A stretch of DNA of 64,000 bases, from positions 2,406,001 through 2,470,000 of the forward strand of contig NZ_CP041402.1 in the NCBI RefSeq assembly GCF_007018905.1, in the 5' to 3' direction. Positions 8,629 through 18,147 of this stretch are shown here, one piece after another. Position 1 is the first letter of the stretch. Every line of letters begins with the position of its first letter. The translations under genes and the position numbers were made by a program. Under the pieces are notes generated by a model. It was not told the DNA's origin and did no database searches. It worked only from the letters and a program-made list of their open reading frames with translations. This DNA is from Tardiphaga sp. vice304 (lineage in GTDB: Bacteria > Pseudomonadota > Alphaproteobacteria > Rhizobiales > Xanthobacteraceae).

Positions 8629-11307
8629 ATGAGCGGCGTCAACGAGATCAGGTCGGCCTTTCTGAACTACTTCGCCGATAACGGCCACGACATCGTGCCG
8701 TCATCGCCCTTGGTGCCGCGCAACGACCCGACGCTGATGTTCACCAATGCCGGCATGGTGCAGTTCAAGAACGTCTTTACCGGCGTCGAGAAGCGGCCCT
8801 ATCAGCGCGCCACGACCTCGCAGAAATGCGTCCGCGCCGGCGGCAAGCACAACGACCTCGACAATGTCGGCTACACCGCGCGGCACCACACCTTCTTCGA
8901 GATGCTCGGCAACTTTTCGTTCGGCGACTATTTCAAAGAGCGCGCGATCGAGCTCGCCTGGAATTTGATCACCAAGGAATATGGTCTGGCCAAGGACCGC
9001 CTGCTGGTCACGGTCTATTCCGAGGACGACGAGGCCTATGATCTCTGGAAGAAGATCGGCCTGCCGGATTCGAAAATCATCCGGATTCCGACCTCGGACA
9101 ATTTCTGGCAGATGGGCGACACCGGCCCGTGCGGCCCGTGTTCGGAAATCTTCTTCGACCACGGCGACAAGATTCCCGGCGGCCCTCCCGGCTCGCTTGA
9201 TGAAGACGGCGACCGTTTCATCGAGATCTGGAATCTCGTCTTCATGCAGTTCGACCAGCTCGCGCCCGGCAATCGCCTGTCGCTGCCGAAGCCGTCGATC
9301 GACACCGGCATGGGGCTGGAGCGCATCGCGGCGGTGCTGCAGGGCAAGCACGACAATTACGATATCGACCTGTTCGTCGCTTTGATCCGCGCCATCGCCG
9401 ATCTCACCGGCGCGGATCCGCAGGGACCGATGAAGGCCTCGCTGCGCGTGATCGCCGACCATCTGCGCGCGTCGTCGTTCCTGATCGCCGACGGCGTGCT
9501 GCCGTCCAATGAAGGCCGCGGCTACGTGCTGCGCCGGATCATGCGCCGCGCGATGCGCCACGGCCAGCTGCTCGGCGCCAGGGAGCCCCTGATGTGGCGG
9601 CTGGTGTGGGCCTTGGTGCGTGAGATGGGCCAGGCCTATCCCGAACTGGTGCGCGCCGAAAAAACCATCGAGGAAACGCTGCGTCTCGAAGAGACCCGCT
9701 TCCGCAAGACGCTGGACCGCGGCATCGGCATCCTCGATGAGAAGAGCGCCACCCTGAAGAAGGGCGACATGTTCGACGGCGAGACCGCGTTCACGCTGTA
9801 CGACACCTACGGCTTCCCGCTCGACCTGACGCAGGACGCGCTGCGCAACCGCGGCATCTCGGTCGACATCGCGTCGTTCACCGATGCGATGGAGCAACAG
9901 AAGGCCAAGGCGCGCGCCTCGCGCTTCTCCTCCGGCGAGACGGCGACCGAGACGATCTGGTTCGGTCTGCGCGAGAAGCTCGGCCCCACGGAATTTCTGG
10001 GCTACGAGACCGAGACTGCCGAAGGTGTGGTCGGCGCGCTGGTCAAGGACGGCGCGGAAGTCAACGAACTGAAGACCGGCGAGACCGGCGCCATCGTCTT
10101 CAACCAGACGCCGTTCTATGCGGAGTCCGGCGGTCAGGTCGGCGACCTCGGCGTGATCGCCGGCGACGGCGTCGTGTTCAAGGTGACCGACACCCAGAAG
10201 CGCGCCGGCGACCTGTTCGTGCATCTCGGCACCGTGGAGCAGGGCACGCTGAAGCTCGGCGCGCCGCTGGCACTTAATGTTGATCACAGCCGACGCTCGT
10301 CGATCCGCGCGCATCACTCCGCGACCCATTTGCTCCACGAAGCTTTGCGCCAGGTGCTCGGCGATCACATCGCGCAGCGCGGCTCGCTGGTCGCGCCCGA
10401 TCGCCTGCGCTTCGACTTCGTGCACCAGAAGCCGATCACGGCCGACGAACTGCGCCGCGTCGAGGACATCGCCAACGACATCGTTTTGGAAAATGACGAA
10501 GTCACGACGCGCTTGATGGGCGTCGACGACGCCCGCGACGCCGGCGCGCGCGCGCTGTTCGGCGAGAAGTACGGAGACGAGGTTCGTGTCGTGTCGATGG
10601 GCAAGACGGCGCGCGAGAGCGGCAGCAATGCGCTCGGCTGGTCGGTCGAATTGTGCGGCGGCACCCATGTGCGTCGCACCGGCGACATCGGCCTGATCTC
10701 GGTCACGGGCGAGAGCGCGGTATCCTCCGGCGTACGCCGCATCGAGGCGCTGACCGGCAACCATGCACGCCGTCACGCCAACGAGACGATGCAACTGGCC
10801 AAGAGTGCCGCGGGCGAACTCCGCACCACGCTGGAAGACCTGCCGGTCCGCATCGCAGCGCTGGTGGAAGAGCGCAAGAAGCTGGAGCGCGATCTGTCGG
10901 AAGCGCGCAAGCGTCTGGCGATGGGTGGCGGTGCTGCTGCAGGCGCCGCGGCGGCAGGTCCTGTCGGCGTGCGCGACGTCGCCGGCGTGAAGCTGATGGC
11001 TCGTTTAGTCGAAGGCGTCGAGATCAAGGATCTCAAGAGCCTGGTCGATCAGGGCAAGAAGGAGCTCGGCTCCGGCGTGGTGGCGCTGATTGCGACCAGC
11101 GAAGACGGCAAGGCCAGCGTCGTGGTCGGCGTGACGCCGGATCTGGTGGCGCGCTTTTCGGCGGTCGAGCTGGTGCGCAAGGCCTCCGACGTGCTCGGCG
11201 GCAAGGGCGGCGGCGGCAAGCCCGACATGGCGCAGGCCGGCGGCCCCGACGGCGCCAAGGCCGACGCGGCACTGGCCGCGATCGAAGCAGCGATGGCTGC
11301 GGCGTAA
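8629..11307 (+). CDS. alaS: Alanine--tRNA ligase
   Basis: Charges tRNA-Ala and edits mis-charged serine and glycine. The ATG at 8629 gives the canonical N-terminus [20 protein letters not shown] and 892 residues. An upstream in-frame TTG at 8554 is possible but adds a leader unlike the family. The class II catalytic core occupies about residues 1-270, with [16 protein letters not shown] as motif 1 region and [13 protein letters not shown] as motif 3 region. The editing domain carries the zinc-binding [13 protein letters not shown] (HxxxH) and [13 protein letters not shown] motifs. A C-terminal coiled-coil/DHHA1 domain with a Gly/Ala-rich linker (about 770-785) ends the protein. The next gene, a K+ channel, starts 4 bases after the stop. 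Confidence 0.97.
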   Translation: MSGVNEIRSAFLNYFADNGHDIVPSSPLVPRNDPTLMFTNAGMVQFKNVFTGVEKRPYQRATTSQKCVRAGGKHNDLDNVGYTARHHTFFEMLGNFSFGDYFKERAIELAWNLITKEYGLAKDRLLVTVYSEDDEAYDLWKKIGLPDSKIIRIPTSDNFWQMGDTGPCGPCSEIFFDHGDKIPGGPPGSLDEDGDRFIEIWNLVFMQFDQLAPGNRLSLPKPSIDTGMGLERIAAVLQGKHDNYDIDLFVALIRAIADLTGADPQGPMKASLRVIADHLRASSFLIADGVLPSNEGRGYVLRRIMRRAMRHGQLLGAREPLMWRLVWALVREMGQAYPELVRAEKTIEETLRLEETRFRKTLDRGIGILDEKSATLKKGDMFDGETAFTLYDTYGFPLDLTQDALRNRGISVDIASFTDAMEQQKAKARASRFSSGETATETIWFGLREKLGPTEFLGYETETAEGVVGALVKDGAEVNELKTGETGAIVFNQTPFYAESGGQVGDLGVIAGDGVVFKVTDTQKRAGDLFVHLGTVEQGTLKLGAPLALNVDHSRRSSIRAHHSATHLLHEALRQVLGDHIAQRGSLVAPDRLRFDFVHQKPITADELRRVEDIANDIVLENDEVTTRLMGVDDARDAGARALFGEKYGDEVRVVSMGKTARESGSNALGWSVELCGGTHVRRTGDIGLISVTGESAVSSGVRRIEALTGNHARRHANETMQLAKSAAGELRTTLEDLPVRIAALVEERKKLERDLSEARKRLAMGGGAAAGAAAAGPVGVRDVAGVKLMARLVEGVEIKDLKSLVDQGKKELGSGVVALIATSEDGKASVVVGVTPDLVARFSAVELVRKASDVLGGKGGGGKPDMAQAGGPDGAKADAALAAIEAAMAAA

Positions 11308-11311
11308 CGCC

Positions 11312-12544
11312 ATGAGCACCCAGCCGAACGCGACTGGATTTCGCGATCGGCTCTGTCAGTTGCTGGAGCACGACCACCTGCCGCATTCCGCGGGCAGTCG
11401 CGTTGCCCGCCTGATCGTCGCGATCATCATCGTCGACGTGCTGGCGATGATCCTGATTTCCGTGCCGGAAATCGATGCCCGCTTTGACCTGGTGCTGACG
11501 CTGATCGACCGTGCAGCGCTGACGTTGTTCACGCTGGAATATCTGGCGCGACTATGGGCGGTGGCGGCGGATGCGCCGCAGCGCGGCATCAGCGCCAGGC
11601 GGCTGCAACTCAACTACGTATTCAGCAGTCTCGGCGTGATCGATGTGCTTGCTTTCCTGCCATCGTGGATGGCGATGTTCATGGGCGACCGCGCCACCAT
11701 GGTGGTATGCGGCATGCTGCCGTTTCTCAAACTGGTCCGCTATTCGCCGGCGATGCGCTCGCTGCTGGCGGCGCTGCAATCCGAGCGCCGCGCGCTTTTC
11801 GGTTGCCTGGTCATCCTGGTCGGTGCGGTTCTGTTGTTCGCATCGTTGCTCTACGGCATCGAGCACGATGTGCAGCCCGACAAGTTCGGCAACGTCCCCG
11901 CCGCCATGTGGTGGGCGATCGTGACGCTGGGCACCGTGGGTTATGGCGACGTGGTACCGGTCACGGCGATGGGCCGGCTGGTGTCGGTGTTTGCGATCGT
12001 CGGCGGCCTGATCATGATTGCGCTGCCGGTGGCGATCGTCGCACGCGCCTTCGCCGACGAAGTGCATCGTCGCGATTTTGTCGTGACCTGGAGCATGCTG
12101 GCGCGGGTGCCGCTGTTTTCGCAACTCGGCGCCGAAGAAATCGCCGACATCATGCGGCTGTTGCGCGCCCAGACCATCGAGAGCAGCGAGATCCTGGTGC
12201 GCCGCGGCGAGCCGGCGTCGTCGATGTATTTCATCACCGCAGGCGAAGTCGAGATCGAAATGCCGACGCAGCGGGTGCGGCTGGCGGAGGGCACGTTTTT
12301 CGGCGAGATCGCGCTGCTGCGCCGGGCCGATCGCAGCGGCACCGTGACGGCAACCCGCAAGACCCGGCTGCTGGCGCTCGACGCGAAAGACTTCCATGCG
12401 CTGATCGCGCGCGTGCCTGCGCTGGCCGCGCATATCGAGAAAACCGCCAAGGCACGGCTGGCCGATACGCCGGACGGCCCGAAGGGCGACATCGCGGCCG
12501 AGGAAATCGCGCTGGCTTCACCAGGCCCGACGTCGAGCGACTGA
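11312..12544 (+). CDS. Cyclic-nucleotide-binding voltage-gated-type K+ channel (MloK1-like)
   Basis: A 410-residue inner-membrane channel. It has six hydrophobic segments (about 31-52, 66-86, 104-124, 128-146, 161-182, 223-247) and a pore loop with the K+ selectivity filter TVGYGD (208-213). A soluble cyclic-nucleotide-binding domain follows at about 265-370. That domain keeps the phosphate-binding cassette FFGEIALLRRADRSGTV, with R341 at the position that contacts the cyclic phosphate in MloK1. The S4-like stretch is poor in basic residues (LKLVRYSPAMRSL), as in MloK1. It is longer than MloK1 by a C-terminal tail. It starts 4 bases after alaS, implying co-transcription. cAMP or cGMP gating is inferred from the family. 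Confidence 0.9.
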   Translation: MSTQPNATGFRDRLCQLLEHDHLPHSAGSRVARLIVAIIIVDVLAMILISVPEIDARFDLVLTLIDRAALTLFTLEYLARLWAVAADAPQRGISARRLQLNYVFSSLGVIDVLAFLPSWMAMFMGDRATMVVCGMLPFLKLVRYSPAMRSLLAALQSERRALFGCLVILVGAVLLFASLLYGIEHDVQPDKFGNVPAAMWWAIVTLGTVGYGDVVPVTAMGRLVSVFAIVGGLIMIALPVAIVARAFADEVHRRDFVVTWSMLARVPLFSQLGAEEIADIMRLLRAQTIESSEILVRRGEPASSMYFITAGEVEIEMPTQRVRLAEGTFFGEIALLRRADRSGTVTATRKTRLLALDAKDFHALIARVPALAAHIEKTAKARLADTPDGPKGDIAAEEIALASPGPTSSD

Positions 12545-12546
12545 GT

Positions 12547-14616
12547 TCAGGTCGTCCCGATCGTCTTGCGCAGAAACGCAAAGCCCAGCGCCTGGCTCTG
12601 CGCCTGCTTGCTGTTGTCGACCGCGCCGGAATGTCCGCCGGCCACCGTCTCGTTAAAACACACAGGATAGCCGAGTTCTTCCAGCTTGGCCGCCATCTTG
12701 CGGGCGTGGCCGGGATGCACGCGGTCGTCGGTGCGGTTGGTGGTGATGAAGATCGGCGGATAGGTTTTGCCGGTCTCGATCAGGTGATACGGCGAGAATT
12801 TTTGGATGAAATCCCACTCCTCGGTGATTTCCGGATCGCCATATTCCGCGATCCAGCTTTGCCCGGCCAATAGCTTGGTATAGCGCGCCATGTCGAGCAG
12901 CGGCACGCTGCACCAGACCGCGCCGAACAGGTCCGGATAGCGCGTCAGCATGTTGCCGACCAGCAGCCCGCCATTGCTGCCGCCGTGGCAGGCGAGCTTG
13001 TGCGCCGACGTCACGCCGGAGGCTGCGAGATCGCGTGCCACCGCGGCGAAGTCATCATGCGCGACGTGCTTGGTGATCTTGCGCGAGGCCAGATGCCACG
13101 CCGGGCCGAACTCGCCGCCGCCGCGGATGTTGGCGAGCGCATAGAGATGGCCTTGCTCCAGCCAGAGCTTGCCGGTGATGCCCATGTAAGACGGCGTCAA
13201 GGATACTTCGAAGCCGCCATAGCCGTACAGGATGGTCGGCCGCGGCTTGCTGGTATCATCAAGATGCTTGCCGATCAGGAAATACGGAATGTGCGTGCCG
13301 TCGGCGGCCACCGCATGGCACTGCTTCACCTCGATGCCATCAGGCGCGAATGAGCGCGGCGAATGCTTCAGCTCTTCCAGCGGACCGGCGCCGTGCCACA
13401 GGGCCGTGGTGGTCGGCCGGTCGAAGCCGGTGATGGTCAGCATCACGTCCTCGCCGAGCTGCGGGTCGTCCTCGCCGCCGAACGCCGCGGCTGAGATCGA
13501 GGCGTTGTCGGGCAGGCCGGGGATCGCGGTCTCGCTCCAGCCCTCGCCGTCGCGCCGCGCCAGCGTGATGCGGCCGCGGACGTTGTCGAGAATTTCCAGC
13601 ACCACGCCATGCCGCGTCTCCAGCCAGGACTGCAGCGCGCGGGTCGGCGTGGGCTTGAAGATGATCTCGAAGTCCCGTCCGCCATCGATGAAGCGGTCGA
13701 GATTGATCGCCGCCAGCGCACCGCTCGGGATGGTGACGTCGTCGACGGTCCAGTCCTGCTTCGGGCTGACGAAGAGGTCGTCGGCGTCGCAAGAGATCGA
13801 GACTTCATCGGGCAGAGCGAGCCGCAGCCGCTTGCCGGCGTGCTCCCCCTGCGCCTGTTCGACGAAGATGTGCGAGCGGGTAAAATCCAGCGCGCGCCAG
13901 TACATCACGCGCTGATGTGTCGGCCGGCGGTTGATGCCGAACCACGCCGCGACGTCCTGCGTCTCGGCCTTGAACATGGTTTCCGCGGCGGAGGGCGGCG
14001 TGCCGCGCGGCCACTTGCGGATCACGCGGGCATAGCCGGCCACGGTGGTGTCGGCAGCGTCCAGCGCGCTGCCGATCAGCAGCGTATCCTGGTCGAGCCA
14101 GCCGGCGCGGGTCTTCGCTTTCGGCAGAAAGAAGCCGTCGGTCACGAAGCTCTTGGTCGCGATGTCGAATTCGCGCAGTTCGATGGCATCGGTGCCGTTG
14201 AACGACAGGCTGATCAGCGCGCGGCTGTGATCCGGCGAGCGCGCCGCGCCAGCGAAGGCCCAGGAGATGCCTTCGGCGGCGTTGAGCGCGTCGATGTCGA
14301 GCAACACGTCCCAGTCCGGCGTGTCCGTCTTGTAGGACGCGAGCGTCGTGCGCCGCCACAGCCCGCGCGGATGCGCCGCGTCCTTCCAGAAATTGTACAG
14401 ATGCTCGCCGGACTTGCCGACGAAGGGAATGCGGTCGTCGGCATTGAGGATCTTCAGCACCGCGTCGTAGTCGGCGCGATAGGCGTCGTCGCACAGCGCC
14501 GCATCGGTACGCGCATTCTGCGCCTCGACCCACGCCACCGCGCGCTCGCCCTCGATCTCCTCGAGCCAGAGCAGGGGATCGTGGCTGCCATCGGATGGAT
14601 TGTTGGGTGCGGTCAT
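12547..14616 (-). CDS. Prolyl oligopeptidase (S9A family serine peptidase)
   Basis: A 689-residue enzyme that cleaves short peptides after proline. The N-terminal half is a beta-propeller, beginning with HDPLLWLEEIEGERAVAWVEAQN, a family hallmark. The C-terminal alpha/beta-hydrolase domain carries the nucleophile in HGGSNGGLLVG (S547), the aspartate in NRTDDRVHPGHARKM and the histidine in VAGGHSGAV. The start at 14616 was taken because the protein then begins MTAPNNPSDGSHDP; the frame is open further upstream into a REP repeat, which is unlikely to be coding. No signal peptide is visible, so it is cytoplasmic. It converges with the K+ channel gene with a 2-base gap. Length equals that of typical prolyl oligopeptidases. 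Confidence 0.93.
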   Translation of the reverse strand: MTAPNNPSDGSHDPLLWLEEIEGERAVAWVEAQNARTDAALCDDAYRADYDAVLKILNADDRIPFVGKSGEHLYNFWKDAAHPRGLWRRTTLASYKTDTPDWDVLLDIDALNAAEGISWAFAGAARSPDHSRALISLSFNGTDAIELREFDIATKSFVTDGFFLPKAKTRAGWLDQDTLLIGSALDAADTTVAGYARVIRKWPRGTPPSAAETMFKAETQDVAAWFGINRRPTHQRVMYWRALDFTRSHIFVEQAQGEHAGKRLRLALPDEVSISCDADDLFVSPKQDWTVDDVTIPSGALAAINLDRFIDGGRDFEIIFKPTPTRALQSWLETRHGVVLEILDNVRGRITLARRDGEGWSETAIPGLPDNASISAAAFGGEDDPQLGEDVMLTITGFDRPTTTALWHGAGPLEELKHSPRSFAPDGIEVKQCHAVAADGTHIPYFLIGKHLDDTSKPRPTILYGYGGFEVSLTPSYMGITGKLWLEQGHLYALANIRGGGEFGPAWHLASRKITKHVAHDDFAAVARDLAASGVTSAHKLACHGGSNGGLLVGNMLTRYPDLFGAVWCSVPLLDMARYTKLLAGQSWIAEYGDPEITEEWDFIQKFSPYHLIETGKTYPPIFITTNRTDDRVHPGHARKMAAKLEELGYPVCFNETVAGGHSGAVDNSKQAQSQALGFAFLRKTIGTT

Positions 14617-14640
14617 GGGGAATATCCAACTGCCAGAGGT

Positions 14641-14734
14641 CGTCATTGCGAGGAGCGAAGCGACGCGGCAATCCAGAGGCCGCAAACTCTGCAAGAACTG
14701 GATTGCTTCGTCGCAAGGGCTCCTCGCAATGACG
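14641..14734. repeat. REP-like repeat, CGTCATTGCGAGGAG family
   Basis: Arms CGTCATTGCGAGGAGC and GCTCCTCGCAATGACG at the two ends, with an inner ATCCAG / CTGGAT pair. Two more copies of this family are at 51545-51666 and 58531-58651. It lies between prolyl oligopeptidase and the icd terminator. Confidence 0.8.
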
Positions 14735-14756
14735 GCGTTAGATGCAGTGCCTTTCT

Positions 14757-14796
14757 AACAAAAAGTCCGGGCACCTTGCGGCAGCCCGGACTGGTT
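14757..14796 (-). terminator. Rho-independent terminator of icd
   Basis: On the reverse strand AGTCCGGG and CCCGGACT form a strong stem (14792-14785 with 14771-14764), followed by TTTTTG. It lies 20-60 bases after the icd stop codon. Confidence 0.85.
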
Positions 14797-14817
14797 TTGG
14801 TCAGCGTGGCGTGTCGC

Positions 14818-16038
14818 TTACGCGGCGGGCGCCATCGCCTTGGTCAGGTTTTCCGCGACCTTGTCGAGGAAGCCTGTGGTGGACAGCCAGCGCTGGTCGG
14901 CGCCGACCAGCAGTGCCAGGTCCTTGGTCATGTAGCCGGCCTCGACGGTGTCGACGCAGACCTTTTCCAGAGTCTTGGAGAACTTCGCCAGTTCGGCGTT
15001 GTTGTCCAGCTTGGCGCGGTGGGCCAACCCTTGCGTCCAGGCGAAGATCGACGCGATCGAGTTGGTCGAGGTCTCCTTACCCTTCTGGTGCTCGCGGTAG
15101 TGGCGGGTCACGGTGCCGTGGGCGGCTTCGGCTTCGACCACCGAGCCATCCGGCGTCAGCAGCACCGAGGTCATCAGGCCGAGCGAGCCGTAGCCCTGCG
15201 CAACTGTGTCGGACTGCACGTCGCCGTCATAGTTCTTGCAGGCCCAGACGTAGCCACCGGACCACTTCATCGCCGCGGCGACCATGTCGTCGATCAGGCG
15301 ATGCTCGTAGGTGATCTTGGCGGCTTCGAACTTGGTCTTGAACTCGGCCTCGAAGATCTCCTCGAAGATGTCCTTGAAGCGGCCGTCATAGACCTTGAGG
15401 ATGGTGTTCTTGGTCGACAGATACACCGGCACGCCGCGGGACAGGCCGTAGTTCAGCGAGGCGCGGGCGAAGTCGCGGATCGAATCGTCGAGGTTGTACA
15501 TCGCCAGCGCCACGCCGGCGCCGGGCGACTGGAACACTTCGCGCTCGATGACCTGGCCGTCTTCGCCGACGAACTTCATCGTCAGCGTGCCCTTGCCGGG
15601 GAACTTGAAATCAGTCGCGCGGTACTGGTCGCCGAAGGCGTGGCGGCCGATGATGATCGGCTTGGTCCAGCCGGGAACCAGGCGCGGCACGTTCTTGCAG
15701 ATGATCGGCTCACGGAAGATCACGCCGCCGAGGATGTTGCGGATGGTGCCGTTCGGCGACTTCCACATCTGCTTGAGGCCGAATTCCTTCACGCGCGCTT
15801 CGTCCGGCGTGATGGTGGCGCATTTGACGCCGACGCCGACCTTCTTGATCGCATTGGCCGCGTCCACGGTGACCTGGTCGTCGGTCTTGTCGCGGTATTC
15901 CATGCCAAGGTCGTAATATTGCAGGTCGATATCAAGGAAAGGATGGATCAGCTTGTCCTTGATGTACTGCCATATGATGCGTGTCATTTCATCGCCGTCG
16001 AGTTCGACGACGGGATTGGCGACCTTGATTTTTGCCAT
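14818..16038 (-). CDS. icd: NADP-dependent isocitrate dehydrogenase
   Basis: A 406-residue TCA-cycle enzyme that converts isocitrate to 2-oxoglutarate and CO2 with NADP. It belongs to the homodimeric, eukaryote-like group used by many alphaproteobacteria rather than the E. coli type. This shows in the N-terminus [20 protein letters not shown], in [14 protein letters not shown], which binds isocitrate, and in [14 protein letters not shown]. The metal site shows as [22 protein letters not shown] and the NADP-binding segment as [17 protein letters not shown]. The length matches the group. It is a single-gene transcript with its own strong terminator. The start is unambiguous. Confidence 0.97.
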   Translation of the reverse strand: MAKIKVANPVVELDGDEMTRIIWQYIKDKLIHPFLDIDLQYYDLGMEYRDKTDDQVTVDAANAIKKVGVGVKCATITPDEARVKEFGLKQMWKSPNGTIRNILGGVIFREPIICKNVPRLVPGWTKPIIIGRHAFGDQYRATDFKFPGKGTLTMKFVGEDGQVIEREVFQSPGAGVALAMYNLDDSIRDFARASLNYGLSRGVPVYLSTKNTILKVYDGRFKDIFEEIFEAEFKTKFEAAKITYEHRLIDDMVAAAMKWSGGYVWACKNYDGDVQSDTVAQGYGSLGLMTSVLLTPDGSVVEAEAAHGTVTRHYREHQKGKETSTNSIASIFAWTQGLAHRAKLDNNAELAKFSKTLEKVCVDTVEAGYMTKDLALLVGADQRWLSTTGFLDKVAENLTKAMAPAA

Positions 16039-16153
16039 GGATGATCGGGCCTTTATCGCGTTGCGGTGGGCAGGGGATGGTGAGGGGGGCTATAGCACCG
16101 GCCGGCCGTCGGCGGAAGCCGACGGGCCATGCCATTTCCGCCCAAATTTTGGC

Positions 16154-17884
16154 TCAGAACGCGGCCTGCGTCGCCGTGCCCGCCACCGCGTACCAGTCCA
16201 CCAGCAAGGCGCAGATCAGCGCGCCGGGCAGGCTGGAGCCGGTGCGGCGCCAGGTGAAGGTGGCAATCACCGCCACGATCGCCAAGAGCGGCAGGAACTG
16301 GATCGCCACGATGGTGTTCAGCGGCATCGAGGTCAGCACCAGGGGCGCCGGATCGATCAGCTGCCCGTTCAGCCACAGCGCGCCATATTGCACGCCGAGC
16401 AGCACCACGAAGCCGCCGGCCAGCGCCACGATATTGGTCAGATAGACCGCACCCGGGCGCGCCGACAGGGTCGAGAAATTGCGGTGCAGGACGTGCAACG
16501 CCACCACGAAGAAGACGGTGAGCGGCGCCAGATAGATCAGCGCCATCAGCGCCTGCTTGCCGCTCAGCAGCTTCAGGGCCAGGATCCAGAACCGGAAATC
16601 GACCTTGAACACGAGATCGGCCAGCCACAGCGCCAGATAGCCGCAGGCCACGGTGACCAGCGCAATACCGACCGAGAGGCCGACGATGCCGCGCCGGCTG
16701 GCGCGCTTCGGCGCGAACGGCATCAAGGCCAAAGCGATGGCGGCGTTGATCAGCGCCCAGACCACGATCTGGTTGGTGATGCCCTGCGGCAGCCAGGCCT
16801 GCGGCTTCACATAGGTCGATGCCAGCGCGAATGCCGGGTAATAGGTCAGCGCCGGCAGCAGCGCCGACAGCGCGAGCGCGCCGAGCCAGCGGCCGCGGTC
16901 GACCGGGGTCTCGGCGGGCTGGGTGCCGTCGACCGGGACCGGCAGCATCAGCCGCGAAAACATCGGGGCTTTCAAAAGGCCATTGAAGATGCCGAGCAGG
17001 AAGGCGATGAAGCCGAGCAACGCGAGGCCGGTGCCGATCTCCTTGCGGAACCAGATCTGGTCGGTCGCCGGGAGCGGCGTGCCGCCGGTCAGCGTCTTGC
17101 CGAACCAGTCGAGCGCATGCCCGATCGCCTCATGCGAGATGTGCTCGGCGGGATGCGTGATCGCCGGCGTATGGAGCACCCGCGCGGTGCCCTGGCCGAT
17201 ATCGCCGTACACGCGGCCGGGCTCGACGGCCGCGGTCGTGCCGAACAGCGCCCACAATTTCGGGCTGGTGACGACGTCGCGCGCCTTTGGCACGCCCCAC
17301 ATCAGCGTGGAGAATTCCTCATATTTGGCGAACACCAAAGCGAGGTTGCGCGGCCAGACCGGCGTGCCGTCGGCGGCGAACGGCTTGCCGGTCGACGAGC
17401 CTTCCAGCACCATCGCCTTGTAGTCGTTCGGCATCGCGGTGGCCGCGGACAGGATGGTCCAGCCGCCCATCGAATGGCCCTCAAGCCCGATATTGGCCTT
17501 GTCGACGATGTCGAGGCTGCGCAGATAGGCGAGGCCGTCCGGCCCGCCGAAGCCGCTGGAGAAGGCCGGGCCGTCGCTATAGCCATGGCCGGTCTGGTCG
17601 AGCGCCAGCACGACATAGCCGCGGCGGGCGAATTCGATGGCGAAGCCGTCCTGGGTCTCGCGCGAATTGATGTAGCCGTGCACGGCGAGAATGCCGGGGG
17701 CCGGGGTCTTCGCGGTGGCGCCGGGCGGGGTGTAGAGCAGGGCGCTCATGGTCTGGCCGCGGGCGCCCGTGAAGCGGATGTCCTTGACCGTGATGCCGCC
17801 CGTCGTCTGCGTGAAATGCGCCAGCAGCGAGCCTGCCAGCATCAAGATGGCCCCGAAAATGGCCAACGTCCAATGTGCGCGCAT
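16154..17884 (-). CDS. Alpha/beta hydrolase fused to a multi-pass membrane domain
   Basis: A 576-residue inner-membrane protein. The ATG at 17884 was chosen over 17929 because GGGGGAGG stands directly before it. One N-terminal membrane anchor (about 4-22) precedes an alpha/beta-hydrolase domain (about 30-290). That domain has the oxyanion-type HGYINS, DQTGHGYSDG and the nucleophile elbow GLEGHSMGGW with S138. The second half (about 290-576) has eight or nine hydrophobic segments and no catalytic motif I recognise. The hydrolase half resembles dienelactone hydrolase/esterase-type enzymes and is probably periplasmic after the anchor. Substrate and role are unknown. Neighbours (icd, trmJ-like gene) do not suggest a pathway. 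Confidence 0.8.
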   Translation of the reverse strand: MRAHWTLAIFGAILMLAGSLLAHFTQTTGGITVKDIRFTGARGQTMSALLYTPPGATAKTPAPGILAVHGYINSRETQDGFAIEFARRGYVVLALDQTGHGYSDGPAFSSGFGGPDGLAYLRSLDIVDKANIGLEGHSMGGWTILSAATAMPNDYKAMVLEGSSTGKPFAADGTPVWPRNLALVFAKYEEFSTLMWGVPKARDVVTSPKLWALFGTTAAVEPGRVYGDIGQGTARVLHTPAITHPAEHISHEAIGHALDWFGKTLTGGTPLPATDQIWFRKEIGTGLALLGFIAFLLGIFNGLLKAPMFSRLMLPVPVDGTQPAETPVDRGRWLGALALSALLPALTYYPAFALASTYVKPQAWLPQGITNQIVVWALINAAIALALMPFAPKRASRRGIVGLSVGIALVTVACGYLALWLADLVFKVDFRFWILALKLLSGKQALMALIYLAPLTVFFVVALHVLHRNFSTLSARPGAVYLTNIVALAGGFVVLLGVQYGALWLNGQLIDPAPLVLTSMPLNTIVAIQFLPLLAIVAVIATFTWRRTGSSLPGALICALLVDWYAVAGTATQAAF

Positions 17885-18147
17885 CTCATCCTCCCCCACC
17901 CCGCGGTCCACGCCGCAGGTTCGTTTCATTTGCGTTTTCGACTAATAGGCGAAAGTTTTATGAAAGAAAACAGGCTCATGGAACTTGTGAAACACTTTCT
18001 TAAGGATCTCGGGAAAAGCGGCCAAGCCCATCATTCGGCTTGATAAAACGGCCGGGATGGAGGAACAGCAGCAGCGCGAGCGGGCGCACCAGCCTGATGT
18101 CAGGCGCCCGGCCGCTTCTTGCGACGTTGAATCAGAAGGTGAAGTAA

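Noticed and set aside
8701..10794. 697-codon open frame antisense to alaS
   Set aside because: Long antisense frames are normal in GC-rich genes; the composition (His/Arg/Ala-rich, no domains) is that of a shadow frame, and alaS is certain.
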